Shown here piece by piece: positions 1-7,646 of a stretch of DNA of 64,000 nt. The translations under genes and the position numbers were made by a program. Origin of the DNA: Levilactobacillus tongjiangensis. Lineage in GTDB: Bacteria > Bacillota > Bacilli > Lactobacillales > Lactobacillaceae. The stretch lies in contig NZ_RHNY01000010.1 of assembly GCF_003946345.1 (NCBI RefSeq), positions 42,166 through 106,165 of the forward strand. Reading direction: 5' to 3'. A model generated the notes under the pieces. It was not told the DNA's origin and did not search any database. It saw nothing but the letters and a program-made list of their open reading frames with translations. How positions within the stretch are numbered: position 1 is the first letter of the stretch; every line of letters starts with the position of its first letter.

Positions 1-23
1 GGCCTGGGCGTTTGACCCAGACC
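1..23 (-). terminator. possible terminator hairpin after the amidase gene
   Basis: CTGGG (4-8) pairs with CCCAG (16-20), and the stem extends outward past one mismatch. It lies directly downstream of the minus-strand amidase stop codon. The window edge cuts off the place where a T-tract would be, so this is only a partial view. Confidence 0.3.
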
Positions 24-38
24 CTTGAGAGGTGCCTA

Positions 39-1307
39 TTAAGCGTTACCGTTAACACTGCTTGCCTTCAACCAGTAGCTCTTGCCACTTAGTGTGACCC
101 GGTACCAGGAAGACTTGTCACTGGCCTTGTAACCGGCCTTGTTGATTTTTACGGTCGTGCCACTAGCGAAATCTTGCGTATGTGCAGTGGTCTTGGATAG
201 ATAGTTCGAGTTCAAGACGTGGTTGTACATGGGGTAGTTTTTCGCGTTGTTCAACGTGACTGTACCACTAGCATCACTGTAAGTGACCTTTGGGAAGTTC
301 AGGACTTTGCTGTAGACCCAGTACTTAGTTGTTGCGTTCTTGCTGAAACGAATGCGGTACCAAGTGCCACTCCAGCCGCCTTTTTTGACTCCGCGACTGT
401 CGACGTAAACTTTAGTGCCACGGTGATCAGAGTAGAGACGACTCCAACCGATCTTGTAGGCACCACTAGTGCCTTTAATGTGGTTGTAGACGGTCCACTT
501 CGTGTAATTCTGCGCCAGGGTAGCTGTTTCGTTGTTGCTACCGTGGTTATAGGTGACCGTTTTTTTCTTGGGGGTCGTCGTGGTATGGTCCGTTGACGTA
601 TCCGTGGTGTCAGTTGTATCGGTCGTGTCCGTCGTAGTATCAACACTGCCACCCAGAGCGGCATATTGGGTCTTCACTAAGGCTAAGAAGTCCGTCATGT
701 TGTAAGTTGTCCCAAAGTAGGACTTGGCGTTACTGGACCAATAACCGTCGGGATCGGTATGGTTAGTGCCACCTAGGTTAGTGGAAACGTCATGGTGAGA
801 AAGCACCGTGGTGTGACGCTTTGGCGTCAGACCATATTTTTTCAAAATGTAGGCTGTGTAGTACGAGGCGTTGTTCAACTCGGAAGCGAAGGCCGCCTTG
901 GAGTGAACCTCTACTTGTTCAAATTGCACGTAGCGTTGGTTGGCAATTGGACCAGCCCCCCAGCAGAGGTACTTCGTGTTTGCCACGTTGATAATGCTAC
1001 TTGCATCTACGAAGGTGTGAACAAATGCGGAATTGTAATTATTCTTCATATAATTGATTTCACCATAAATGGTTGAATTGGGGTTAGCCGTTTCATGGAC
1101 TACGACTCCCTCAGGCTTGCCATTTCGGTAACCATATTGTGGGAAGGTCGGCCAAATGTTGGTGGTGATCTTCGGCGTCGCATACTGTTGATTGGCGATG
1201 TAGGTGTTGATTGAGTTGGCACTGGCGGTTGTACTTGACCAGAAGAGGCCTAAGCACCCCGCAGTGAGGGCCATTCCCCGAACGGCCCATCGTTGCCATT
1301 TTTTCAT
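39..1307 (-). CDS. secreted N-acetylmuramoyl-L-alanine amidase with C-terminal SH3-like/GW repeats
   Basis: This is a 422-residue exported cell-wall hydrolase predicted to cut the bond between N-acetylmuramic acid and L-alanine. I chose the start at MKKWQRW because a strong AGGAGGAG ribosome site precedes it; an upstream in-frame ATG has none. Residues 1-30 form a Sec signal peptide ending ASA. Residues about 60-200 are an Amidase_2 domain with candidate zinc ligands in VVHET (H71) and NHTDP (H183, D185). A Thr/Asp linker (TTDTTD repeats, about 213-240) follows, then two SH3_8/GW-type wall-binding modules to the C-terminus. It is monocistronic, with a minus-strand TATACT -10 (complement of 1372-1377). 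The family assignment is firm; its exact role (lysis, cell separation or stress) cannot be read from sequence. Confidence 0.88.
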   Translation of the reverse strand: MKKWQRWAVRGMALTAGCLGLFWSSTTASANSINTYIANQQYATPKITTNIWPTFPQYGYRNGKPEGVVVHETANPNSTIYGEINYMKNNYNSAFVHTFVDASSIINVANTKYLCWGAGPIANQRYVQFEQVEVHSKAAFASELNNASYYTAYILKKYGLTPKRHTTVLSHHDVSTNLGGTNHTDPDGYWSSNAKSYFGTTYNMTDFLALVKTQYAALGGSVDTTTDTTDTTDTTDTSTDHTTTTPKKKTVTYNHGSNNETATLAQNYTKWTVYNHIKGTSGAYKIGWSRLYSDHRGTKVYVDSRGVKKGGWSGTWYRIRFSKNATTKYWVYSKVLNFPKVTYSDASGTVTLNNAKNYPMYNHVLNSNYLSKTTAHTQDFASGTTVKINKAGYKASDKSSWYRVTLSGKSYWLKASSVNGNA

Positions 1308-1586
1308 ATTATCTTCTCCTCCTGTGAAATTACTCCCAATTGAATAAAAAACGTTGTAACGCAACGCCTAAAGTATAACGTATTTATGGTGAGATGGATA
1401 TGGTTTACAAGGTTATGTAACATTACAAGTTGTTCGGAAACTCGCTACGACTGCCTGATAATTTGGGCGGATTGGTGAATTCAATTGGGTTTTGCGAGCC
1501 AACGTTAATGTTCCAAAAAAGTTATTCGGGTTTTGCCTTTTGTTTCAAACACCTTACAATTTGATTGCGAAGCAGGAAGGCTTTAC

Positions 1587-1615
1587 TTGCTATGACCGGG
1601 AAACATGACTATAAT
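1587..1615 (+). promoter_or_regulatory. sigma-A promoter of the DUF2187 gene
   Basis: TTGCTA (1587-1592), a 17-bp spacer and TATAAT (1610-1615) lie 31 bp before the start codon. Confidence 0.7.
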
Positions 1616-1646
1616 AGTTATTTGCATATGAAAGGAGCGACGAACC

Positions 1647-1877
1647 ATGGCTGAAGAAACAGAGATCAAGATTGGCGATATCATCGCGGCCAAGAAGTTT
1701 GGCCCCCTGGAGCATAATTTCACGGGAGAAGTCACCAAAGTGTATGATAATTCAGTTTTAGTCGAGATCCGGGACTATGACCCTAAGGACAAGACAGCGG
1801 TTGGCGATATGAACAACCGGGCAGTTGTACGGAAGTCAGCTGCTAAGATTACAGGAAATGTAGCGGATAAAAACTAG
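1647..1877 (+). CDS. DUF2187 family protein (YkvS-like)
   Basis: A 76-residue soluble protein with the DUF2187 pattern: KIGDIIAAKKFGPLEHNFTG, then a short beta-rich core (VTKVYDNSVLVEI) and a basic-acidic tail. An AAAGGAG ribosome site lies 10 bp before the ATG, and a good promoter precedes it. Family members are small conserved Firmicute proteins with a KOW/SH3-like fold expectation but no established biochemical role. It is followed by tRNA-Gly, which has its own promoter, so it is probably transcribed alone. Confidence 0.8.
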   Translation: MAEETEIKIGDIIAAKKFGPLEHNFTGEVTKVYDNSVLVEIRDYDPKDKTAVGDMNNRAVVRKSAAKITGNVADKN

Positions 1878-1915
1878 TTTTCTGAAGTTCTTTTGAATTT
1901 ATTTGCAAAAAAATA

Positions 1916-1944
1916 ATGACAACTCACAGATGGTATGCTATACT
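1916..1944 (+). promoter_or_regulatory. promoter of tRNA-Gly
   Basis: ATGACA (1916-1921), 17 bp, then TATACT (1939-1944) with an upstream TG (extended -10). It ends 12 bp before the tRNA 5' end. Confidence 0.6.
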
Positions 1945-1956
1945 TTTCTGTGTTGT

Positions 1957-2027
1957 GCGGGTGTAGTTTAGTGGTAAAATTCAAGCTTCCCAAGCTTGCG
2001 TCGCGGGTCCGATTCCCGTCACCCGCT
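1957..2027 (+). tRNA. tRNA-Gly (anticodon CCC)
   Basis: A 71-nt cloverleaf. The acceptor stem GCGGGTG pairs with CACCCGC. The D arm is GTTT-AGTGGTA-AAAT, the anticodon stem is CAAGC/GCTTG with loop TTCCCAA (anticodon CCC at 1989-1991), and the T stem is GCGGG/CCCGT. The discriminator base is T and CCA is not encoded. The T loop reads TCCGATT, so position 55 is C instead of the near-universal T (see findings). All stems close, so it looks functional. Confidence 0.92.
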
Positions 2028-2036
2028 TTCGAATGG

Positions 2037-2060
2037 GGCGGCCTTAGGGTCGTCTTTCTT
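2037..2060 (+). terminator. terminator after tRNA-Gly
   Basis: GGCGGCC (2037-2043), loop TTAG, GGTCGTC (2048-2054). This is a 7-bp GC-rich stem with G-U pairs, followed by TTTCTT. Confidence 0.65.
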
Positions 2061-2084
2061 ATTTATTCGAAAGCTTTTAACCAG

Positions 2085-2276
2085 CAGTTGCATGAGTACC
2101 AGACAGACGTTTTCTTTTCAGCGAATCCGGGAGGCTGTGAGCCGGGTAAGACGCATCTGGGAACGGAGCAACTGGTGACAATCAAATTAATCATTTAAGT
2201 GGACTTTTAAGTCAATCAGAGTGGTACCGCGGGAATTCTCGTCTCTTACAATTTTATTTGTAGGGGACGTTTTTTT
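2085..2276 (+). promoter_or_regulatory. T-box leader of argS (tRNA-Arg sensing)
   Basis: Stem I is closed by CAGTTGC (2085-2091) and GCAACTG (2168-2174). The conserved T-box AGAGTGGTACCGCGGG lies at 2218-2233. A terminator follows: CGTCTCTTACAA (2240-2251) pairing with TTGTAGGGGACG (2258-2269) and a seven-T tract. The candidate specifier codon is CGC at 2152-2154 (Arg), which fits the downstream arginyl-tRNA synthetase. Known mechanism: uncharged tRNA-Arg binds and stabilises the antiterminator, allowing argS transcription. The element is clear; the specifier assignment is less certain. Confidence 0.88.
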
Positions 2277-2350
2277 GTCCCGTCGGTTGAATGGTGTAGA
2301 CTAAGAGCACAATGTCATTGATGAAGCAAATTACAGGGAGGAAAAATAGC

Positions 2351-4042
2351 ATGGATTATAAACAAAAAGTTACAGCAGCTTTAGCCACTGCCTTAGACGG
2401 CCAACTGACTGCCGACGAAATTTCGGCTAAGTTGGAACGTCCTAAGACTTCTGACAAGGGGGACATGGCGTTCCCAACGTTTACTTTAGCTAAGGTGTTG
2501 CACCGTGCGCCCCAACAGATTGCCCAGGACTTAGCCGAAAAGCTTGATCAAACTGGGTTTGAAAAGGTCGAAGTTGTAGGTCCTTACCTGAACTTCTTCT
2601 TTGACAAGGGTGCTTACAGTGAAGATACCTTGAACACGGTGTTGACGGATGGCGCCAGTTACGGTCAAAACGAAGCCGGCAACGGCGGCAACGTCCCCAT
2701 CGATATGTCTTCGCCTAACATTGCCAAGCCAATGTCCATGGGTCACTTGCGTTCAACGGTGATTGGGAATTCAATCGCTGAAATTTTGACGAAGAACGGG
2801 TATCACCCAATCAAGGACAATCACCTGGGTGACTGGGGAACACAATTTGGTAAGTTGATCACGGCCTACAAGCTGTGGGGGAACGAAGCCGACGTGAAGG
2901 CTGACCCCATCAACAAGCTGGTTGAATACTACGTTCGTTTCCATAAGGAAGACGTCGACAAGCCTGAACTGGACGATACGGCCCGTGAATGGTTTAAGAA
3001 GTTGGAAGATGGCGATGAAGAAGCCCATCATTTGTGGGAATGGTTCCGTGAAGCTTCCTTACAAGAATTCAACGACGTTTACGATGAATTAGGCGTTAAG
3101 TTTGATACCTACAATGGGGAAGCCTTCTACAACGATAAGTTGGCAGAAGTTGTGCAAATTCTGAAGGATAAGAATTTGTTGGTTGAATCTCAAGGCGCCC
3201 AAGTGGTTGATTTGAGTAAGTATGACCTTAACCCTGCACTGATTTTGAAGAGTGACGGGGCTTCTCTGTACATCACGCGTGACATCGCTACGGCCCTGTA
3301 CCGTGACCGGACCTACGCACCAGCGAAGAACTTATACGTGGTTGGTTCCGAACAGACCTACTACTTCAAGCAACTGAAGGCTGTCTTGCAGGAAATGGGC
3401 GTAAAGTCCGCTGACAACCTGCAACACGTCCCATTTGGTCTGATCACTGTTGATGGTAAGAAGTTATCAACGCGTTCTGGTCGGATCATCTTGTTGGCAA
3501 AGGTACTGGAGGAATCCGTTAAATTAGCTGGCGAAGAAATTGACGAAAAGAATCCGGACTTACCAAATAAGGCCGAAGTTGCTCGTCAAGTTGGTGTTGG
3601 GGCCATTGTCTTCGGTGATTTGAAGAACGAACGGACCAACAACATTGACTTCGTTTTGGCTGATCAGTTGAAGTTTGAAGGTGAAACGGGTCCTTACGTC
3701 CAATACTCGCATGCACGTGCTGAAAGTATTTTGCGGAAAGCCGGAAAGGTCGACGTTCAGGCTGCTGGCAACCAGATTGATGACCCAGAAGCTTGGGATA
3801 CGATTAAAACCTTGGCTGACTTCCCAGCAATTGTGAAGATGGCTTGTGCTGAACTAGAACCTTCAGTGATTGCCAAGTACGCCATTCGCTTAGCTAAGAC
3901 CTTTAACAAGTATTACGCACACTCCAAGATTTTGACGGAAGATGCTGAATTGCCAGCTCGTTTAGCTCTGGTTAAGGCGGTTTCGACGGTCTTGAAGGAA
4001 AGTCTACGTCTCTTAGGCGTACAGGCACCAGATGAAATGTAA
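2351..4042 (+). CDS. argS: arginyl-tRNA synthetase
   Basis: A 563-residue class I aminoacyl-tRNA synthetase that charges tRNA-Arg with arginine in the cytoplasm. The N-terminal Arg-tRNA synthetase additional domain spans about 1-85. The HIGH-like signature MGHL is at 120-123 within SSPNIAKPMSMGHLRST. The KMSK-like loop reads KLSTRSG (361-367), and a DALR anticodon-binding domain forms the last ~120 residues. The start MDYKQKV was chosen because AGGGAGG lies 10 bp upstream; a more upstream ATG lacks a site. It is controlled by the T-box leader and followed by a strong terminator. Confidence 0.96.
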   Translation: MDYKQKVTAALATALDGQLTADEISAKLERPKTSDKGDMAFPTFTLAKVLHRAPQQIAQDLAEKLDQTGFEKVEVVGPYLNFFFDKGAYSEDTLNTVLTDGASYGQNEAGNGGNVPIDMSSPNIAKPMSMGHLRSTVIGNSIAEILTKNGYHPIKDNHLGDWGTQFGKLITAYKLWGNEADVKADPINKLVEYYVRFHKEDVDKPELDDTAREWFKKLEDGDEEAHHLWEWFREASLQEFNDVYDELGVKFDTYNGEAFYNDKLAEVVQILKDKNLLVESQGAQVVDLSKYDLNPALILKSDGASLYITRDIATALYRDRTYAPAKNLYVVGSEQTYYFKQLKAVLQEMGVKSADNLQHVPFGLITVDGKKLSTRSGRIILLAKVLEESVKLAGEEIDEKNPDLPNKAEVARQVGVGAIVFGDLKNERTNNIDFVLADQLKFEGETGPYVQYSHARAESILRKAGKVDVQAAGNQIDDPEAWDTIKTLADFPAIVKMACAELEPSVIAKYAIRLAKTFNKYYAHSKILTEDAELPARLALVKAVSTVLKESLRLLGVQAPDEM

Positions 4043-4064
4043 GTTTAAATATGTGTGAAGTAGG

Positions 4065-4097
4065 AAGGATGCCATTTAGTTGGCATCCTTTTTATTT
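4065..4097 (+). terminator. terminator of argS
   Basis: AAGGATGCCA (4065-4074) and TGGCATCCTT (4081-4090) form a perfect 10-bp stem with a 6-nt loop, followed by TTTATTTT. Confidence 0.9.
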
Positions 4098-4275
4098 TGT
4101 CATTAATCAATTTTTTTGTAGAAATACATGGGAGCCATTATATTCTAAAGTTCGTATATTGTAGGGGTGGTTGATTCTGATGGTAAATAGATATGGTAGC
4201 TGTAATAACTAGAATGAGCTACTAATAAGGAATGATGCTGAACGAATTTTAAATGATAAAGTGTTGGTGATTGTT

Positions 4276-4319
4276 AATTCCGAATATTAAAAAGATTATA
4301 GTCGGTAAAGTTCTCAAAT
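4276..4319 (+). promoter_or_regulatory. two PurBox-like operators in inverted orientation
   Basis: AATTCCGAATATT (4276-4288) matches the PurR box consensus AWWWCCGAACWWT at 12 of 13 positions. AAAGTTCTCAAAT (4307-4319) matches the reverse complement at 11 of 13. They are separated by 18 bp and end just before the -35 element. Paired inverted PurBoxes are the known arrangement for PurR of Bacillus and Lactococcus; the match here is by eye. Confidence 0.5.
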
Positions 4320-4322
4320 TCG

Positions 4323-4351
4323 TTGACACTGGACGTGGGAGTTGCTAAACT
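4323..4351 (+). promoter_or_regulatory. promoter of the purine operon
   Basis: TTGACA (4323-4328), a 17-bp spacer and TAAACT (4346-4351), 30 bp before the purE start. The rest of 4098-4275 is AT-rich with no gene that I can support. Confidence 0.6.
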
Positions 4352-4381
4352 TAAGCTCAAAATAGATGAAGGAGAATTGAC

Positions 4382-4864
4382 ATGGTACAAGTGGGGTTAG
4401 TCATGGGATCAATTTCGGATTGGCCAACGATGAAACAGACAGCGGCGTTGTTGACGTCACTGGGAATCAGCTATGAACGGCGTGTGATTTCGGCCCATCG
4501 AATGCCAGCAACTCTTCAGTTATACGGCGAGCAGGCACTTGAACGGGACCTGCAGGTAATTATTGCGGGTGCCGGGGGTGCCGCTCATTTGCCAGGGATG
4601 CTGGCAGCCAATACGTTGCTACCAGTGATTGGTGTGCCAATTCAGTCGCGCGCGTTGCAGGGAATGGACTCGCTATTATCGATTGTCCAAATGCCCGGCG
4701 GGGTACCGGTAGCCACGATGGCCATTGGCTCAGCGGGAGCAAAGAACGCAGCGTTAATGGCCGCTCAGATTTTAGGACTACAAGATACAACTATTCAGAC
4801 AGCAGTACAGAACTTTCGGCAGCAACAGCGACGGGAGGCGGAAGAGAGTGAACAACGGTTCTGA
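4382..4864 (+). CDS. purE: N5-carboxyaminoimidazole ribonucleotide mutase
   Basis: A 160-residue class I PurE. It moves the carboxylate of N5-CAIR to C4 to give CAIR, together with PurK next door. Key motifs are GSISDWPTM (9-17), SAHRMP (37-42; catalytic His) and [11 protein letters not shown] (62-72), all characteristic of the octameric enzyme. GAAGGAGAA precedes the ATG. This is the first gene of the purine operon; its end overlaps the purK start by 17 bp, suggesting translational coupling. Confidence 0.96.
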   Translation: MVQVGLVMGSISDWPTMKQTAALLTSLGISYERRVISAHRMPATLQLYGEQALERDLQVIIAGAGGAAHLPGMLAANTLLPVIGVPIQSRALQGMDSLLSIVQMPGGVPVATMAIGSAGAKNAALMAAQILGLQDTTIQTAVQNFRQQQRREAEESEQRF

Positions 4865-5978
4865 GGACATTATTTTGCCACCGGCGACGATTGGTATTGT
4901 TGGCGGCGGTCAACTGGGACAAATGTTGGCCTTACAGGCAAAGGCAATGGGTTATCACGTGGGGGTATTGGACCCAACACCAGCGGCACCCGCTGGTCAA
5001 GTCGCTGATTTTCAAATTGTGGCTGAGTATCAGAATGATGAGGCATTAATGGAATTGGCGCAGCGTAGTGATGTTTTAACGTATGAGTTTGAAAATGTGG
5101 ATGAGCACGCACTGCAAGCTGCGCAAGCACATACCCAATTGCCACAAGGGACGGCCCTACTTCACATCACTGGGAATCGATTGCGTGAGAAACAGTTCCT
5201 CAGGGAACACGGTGTACCGGTGACGCCATTTGCAGCTGTAGCTAATGGCGCTGAGCTGACAATAGCGCTTCAAAAAATCGGCACACCAGCAATTTTAAAA
5301 ACGGCTGCCGGCGGGTATGACGGGCACGGACAGGTGAACCTAGATTCAGTCGTCGTACCAGTTGAAGTGTCAGAGCTATTGCAGGTGCCCTGCATTTTAG
5401 AAGCTCGTCAGGCGTTCAAACTGGAAGTTGCCATGATGGTTGCCCGACAAGCCAACGGTCGAGTAGTAACCTTTCCACTGGTAGAAAATCGGCATCACCG
5501 TCACATCTTGCATACGACCATTGCACCGGCAGCGGTTAGTGCTACGGTTCATCGTCAGGCGCAACAGATTGCGACGACGATTGCTCAGGCATTGACGTTG
5601 CGTGGTGTACTCGGAATTGAGTTTTTTGTCCTTGAAGATGGTAGTTTGCTGGTCAATGAACTGGCGCCGCGACCGCATAATTCGGGTCACTACTCAATTG
5701 AAGCATGCAACGTTTCACAGTTTGAGGCCCATATTCGGAGTATCTGTGGGTTGCCGATTCCTGACATTACACTGGTGCAACCGGCCGTCATGCGTAATTT
5801 GTTGGGGGCAGATTTAACGACAGCTCGTCAAGCATTGTTAACGGAACCAACCTGGCATTTTCATGATTATGGGAAGGCGGAAATTAAACCGCAACGTAAG
5901 ATGGGGCACGTGACGGTTTTGGGGTCAGATGTGAACCAGCTGTTAGCAAGCTTAGCGCAATTGAAGGGAGAACATTAA
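4848..5978 (+). CDS. purK: N5-carboxyaminoimidazole ribonucleotide synthase
   Basis: A 376-residue ATP-grasp enzyme that carboxylates AIR with bicarbonate and ATP to give N5-CAIR. The N-terminal nucleotide-fold motif [10 protein letters not shown] is at 16-25. The ATP-grasp core includes [12 protein letters not shown] and [14 protein letters not shown], the family signature near the metal site. It starts at GTG 4848 with GGGAGGCGG upstream, inside the end of purE. Length is typical. Confidence 0.96.
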   Translation: MNNGSEDIILPPATIGIVGGGQLGQMLALQAKAMGYHVGVLDPTPAAPAGQVADFQIVAEYQNDEALMELAQRSDVLTYEFENVDEHALQAAQAHTQLPQGTALLHITGNRLREKQFLREHGVPVTPFAAVANGAELTIALQKIGTPAILKTAAGGYDGHGQVNLDSVVVPVEVSELLQVPCILEARQAFKLEVAMMVARQANGRVVTFPLVENRHHRHILHTTIAPAAVSATVHRQAQQIATTIAQALTLRGVLGIEFFVLEDGSLLVNELAPRPHNSGHYSIEACNVSQFEAHIRSICGLPIPDITLVQPAVMRNLLGADLTTARQALLTEPTWHFHDYGKAEIKPQRKMGHVTVLGSDVNQLLASLAQLKGEH

Positions 5979-5982
5979 CGAT

Positions 5983-6714
5983 ATGACGATTGAAAAGGGT
6001 GCATTACTTTATACCGGTAAAGCTAAAAAAATGTACGCGACTAACGATCCAGAAGTTTTATGGGTGGACTACCTTGATCAGGCGACAGCCCTAAATGGTA
6101 AGCGTAAGGTCGTTGTTGAGCAGAAGGGGTTGCTGAACAATCGAATTTCTAGTTTGATTTTTCAAGACTTAGCCAAGCATGGTATTCAGAATCATTTCAT
6201 TGCGCAACCTTCGGAATACGTCCAACTGGTCAAACGGGTCAAGATGATTCCGTTGGAAACAGTGGTTCGAAACGCTGCTTCGGGAAGTTTTGAGCGGAAG
6301 TTTGGGGTAGCTTATCTGCAGCCGTTGGTTCAACCAGTCATGGAATTCTTTTACAAGAGTGATGAACTGGATGATCCATTTATTAATGACTCACAAATTT
6401 CAGCGTTAGGCTTGGTGAGTCCTGAAAATTTGGCTGAAATGAAGCGTCAGGCGCTTCAAGTTAATCAGCGCCTGCAGGCCATTTTTGATGAAATGGGGAT
6501 TCAACTGGTTGATTTCAAGGTGGAATTTGGTCTGACGATGGACGGCCACGTCCTTCTGGCAGATGAAATTTCTCCGGATAGCTGTCGACTAGTCGACAAG
6601 CAGACTAAAAAGTCGCTGGATAAGGATGTCTTCCGTAAAAATTTAGGTTCCTTAACGACTGTTTACCGGGAAGTATTAGATCGGCTCAGCGTCCTTGAAG
6701 GGAGTCCCGAATGA
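5983..6714 (+). CDS. purC: phosphoribosylaminoimidazole-succinocarboxamide synthase
   Basis: A 243-residue SAICAR synthetase that joins CAIR and aspartate using ATP. The family start YTGKAKKMYAT is at about 10-20. Signature blocks RNAASGSFERKFG and LADEISPDSCRLVD are present and intact. It begins 4 bp after the purK stop and ends in an ATGA overlap with purS. Length is normal. Confidence 0.96.
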   Translation: MTIEKGALLYTGKAKKMYATNDPEVLWVDYLDQATALNGKRKVVVEQKGLLNNRISSLIFQDLAKHGIQNHFIAQPSEYVQLVKRVKMIPLETVVRNAASGSFERKFGVAYLQPLVQPVMEFFYKSDELDDPFINDSQISALGLVSPENLAEMKRQALQVNQRLQAIFDEMGIQLVDFKVEFGLTMDGHVLLADEISPDSCRLVDKQTKKSLDKDVFRKNLGSLTTVYREVLDRLSVLEGSPE

Positions 6715-6965
6715 CCTATTTAGCAAAAGTTACTGTTACGTATAAAGAATCAATTTTAGATCCTAAAGGAGAAGCCATTAACGACGCTCTTCATCGATTG
6801 GGCTACAGTAATGTTCAATCGGTAGAGATGGGTAAATACTTTGAACTTAAAGTGACTGGGAATGGCCAACCAATTGAGGAACAAGTCGACGAAATGTGCG
6901 ATCGACTATTAGCAAATGTAAATATGGAAACCTATCAAATTAAAATTGTGGAAGTGGAGGATTAA
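6711..6965 (+). CDS. purS: phosphoribosylformylglycinamidine synthase subunit PurS
   Basis: An 84-residue small subunit that bridges PurL and PurQ in the multi-subunit FGAM synthase of Gram-positive bacteria. It has the family pattern AKVTVTYKESILDPKGEAINDAL (split by me at its first 20 residues, then an alpha-beta sandwich). The ATG overlaps the purC stop (ATGA) and purQ follows after 3 bp. The S-Q-L order matches that of the known complex. Confidence 0.95.
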   Translation: MTYLAKVTVTYKESILDPKGEAINDALHRLGYSNVQSVEMGKYFELKVTGNGQPIEEQVDEMCDRLLANVNMETYQIKIVEVED

Positions 6966-6968
6966 GTT

Positions 6969-7646
6969 ATGAAGTTTGCCGTACCAGTCTTTCCTGGTTC
7001 TAATTGTGATTATGACATGGTTAACGCGTTGCGGGATATTTTGAACGTTCCGGCTGATTTGGTCTCGGCGCAGGCCACGAACCTTGAAGGCTACGATGCG
7101 GTCGTTTTACCCGGTGGCTTTTCGTATGGTGATTACTTGCGGAGTGGTGCTATTGCCCGGTTCTCACCGGTTATGGCAGCGGTTAAGGACTTCGCTGCTA
7201 CTGGGAAGCCGGTACTGGGAATCTGCAACGGGTTTCAGATCTTGACGGAAGCCGGTCTATTACCGGGGACGTTGCAAGCTAATCGTTCCGCCCAGTTTAT
7301 CTGTCAAGCGAGCGAATTGATCATTCGTAATTCACGGACGATGTTTACCACGGCTTATGAGAATCAAACACAAATCTCATTGCCAATTGCCCACGGTGAA
7401 GGAAACTACTATTGTGATGCGCAGACCTTAGCAGAGTTGCGTGCCAATCACCAAATTGTTTTTGAATACGTGGATAATCCCAATGGAAGTATTGCCAATA
7501 TTGCTGGAATTACGAACCGGCAGGGCAATGTTTTAGGGATGATGCCACATCCAGAACGGGCCGTGGAAACAATTCTGGGCTCAACCGCGGGGTTGGGAAT
7601 CTTTCAGTCGCTGCTCAGCCATCAACGGGAGGGTGCCCATGCTTAA
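6969..7646 (+). CDS. purQ: phosphoribosylformylglycinamidine synthase, glutaminase subunit
   Basis: A 225-residue class I glutamine amidotransferase that supplies ammonia to PurL. The catalytic triad is visible: the nucleophile Cys in [10 protein letters not shown], and His-Glu in MMPHPERA near the C-terminus. [10 protein letters not shown] at the N-terminus is typical. The gene overlaps the purL start by 8 bp. Confidence 0.96.
   Translation: MKFAVPVFPGSNCDYDMVNALRDILNVPADLVSAQATNLEGYDAVVLPGGFSYGDYLRSGAIARFSPVMAAVKDFAATGKPVLGICNGFQILTEAGLLPGTLQANRSAQFICQASELIIRNSRTMFTTAYENQTQISLPIAHGEGNYYCDAQTLAELRANHQIVFEYVDNPNGSIANIAGITNRQGNVLGMMPHPERAVETILGSTAGLGIFQSLLSHQREGAHA

Noticed and set aside
299..664. 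121-codon open frame inside the amidase gene
   Set aside because: Shadow frame of the amidase gene, basic and Pro/Thr-rich without a start site.
1935..2198. open frame running through tRNA-Gly and the T-box leader
   Set aside because: It overlaps a complete tRNA and a T-box; no ribosome site.
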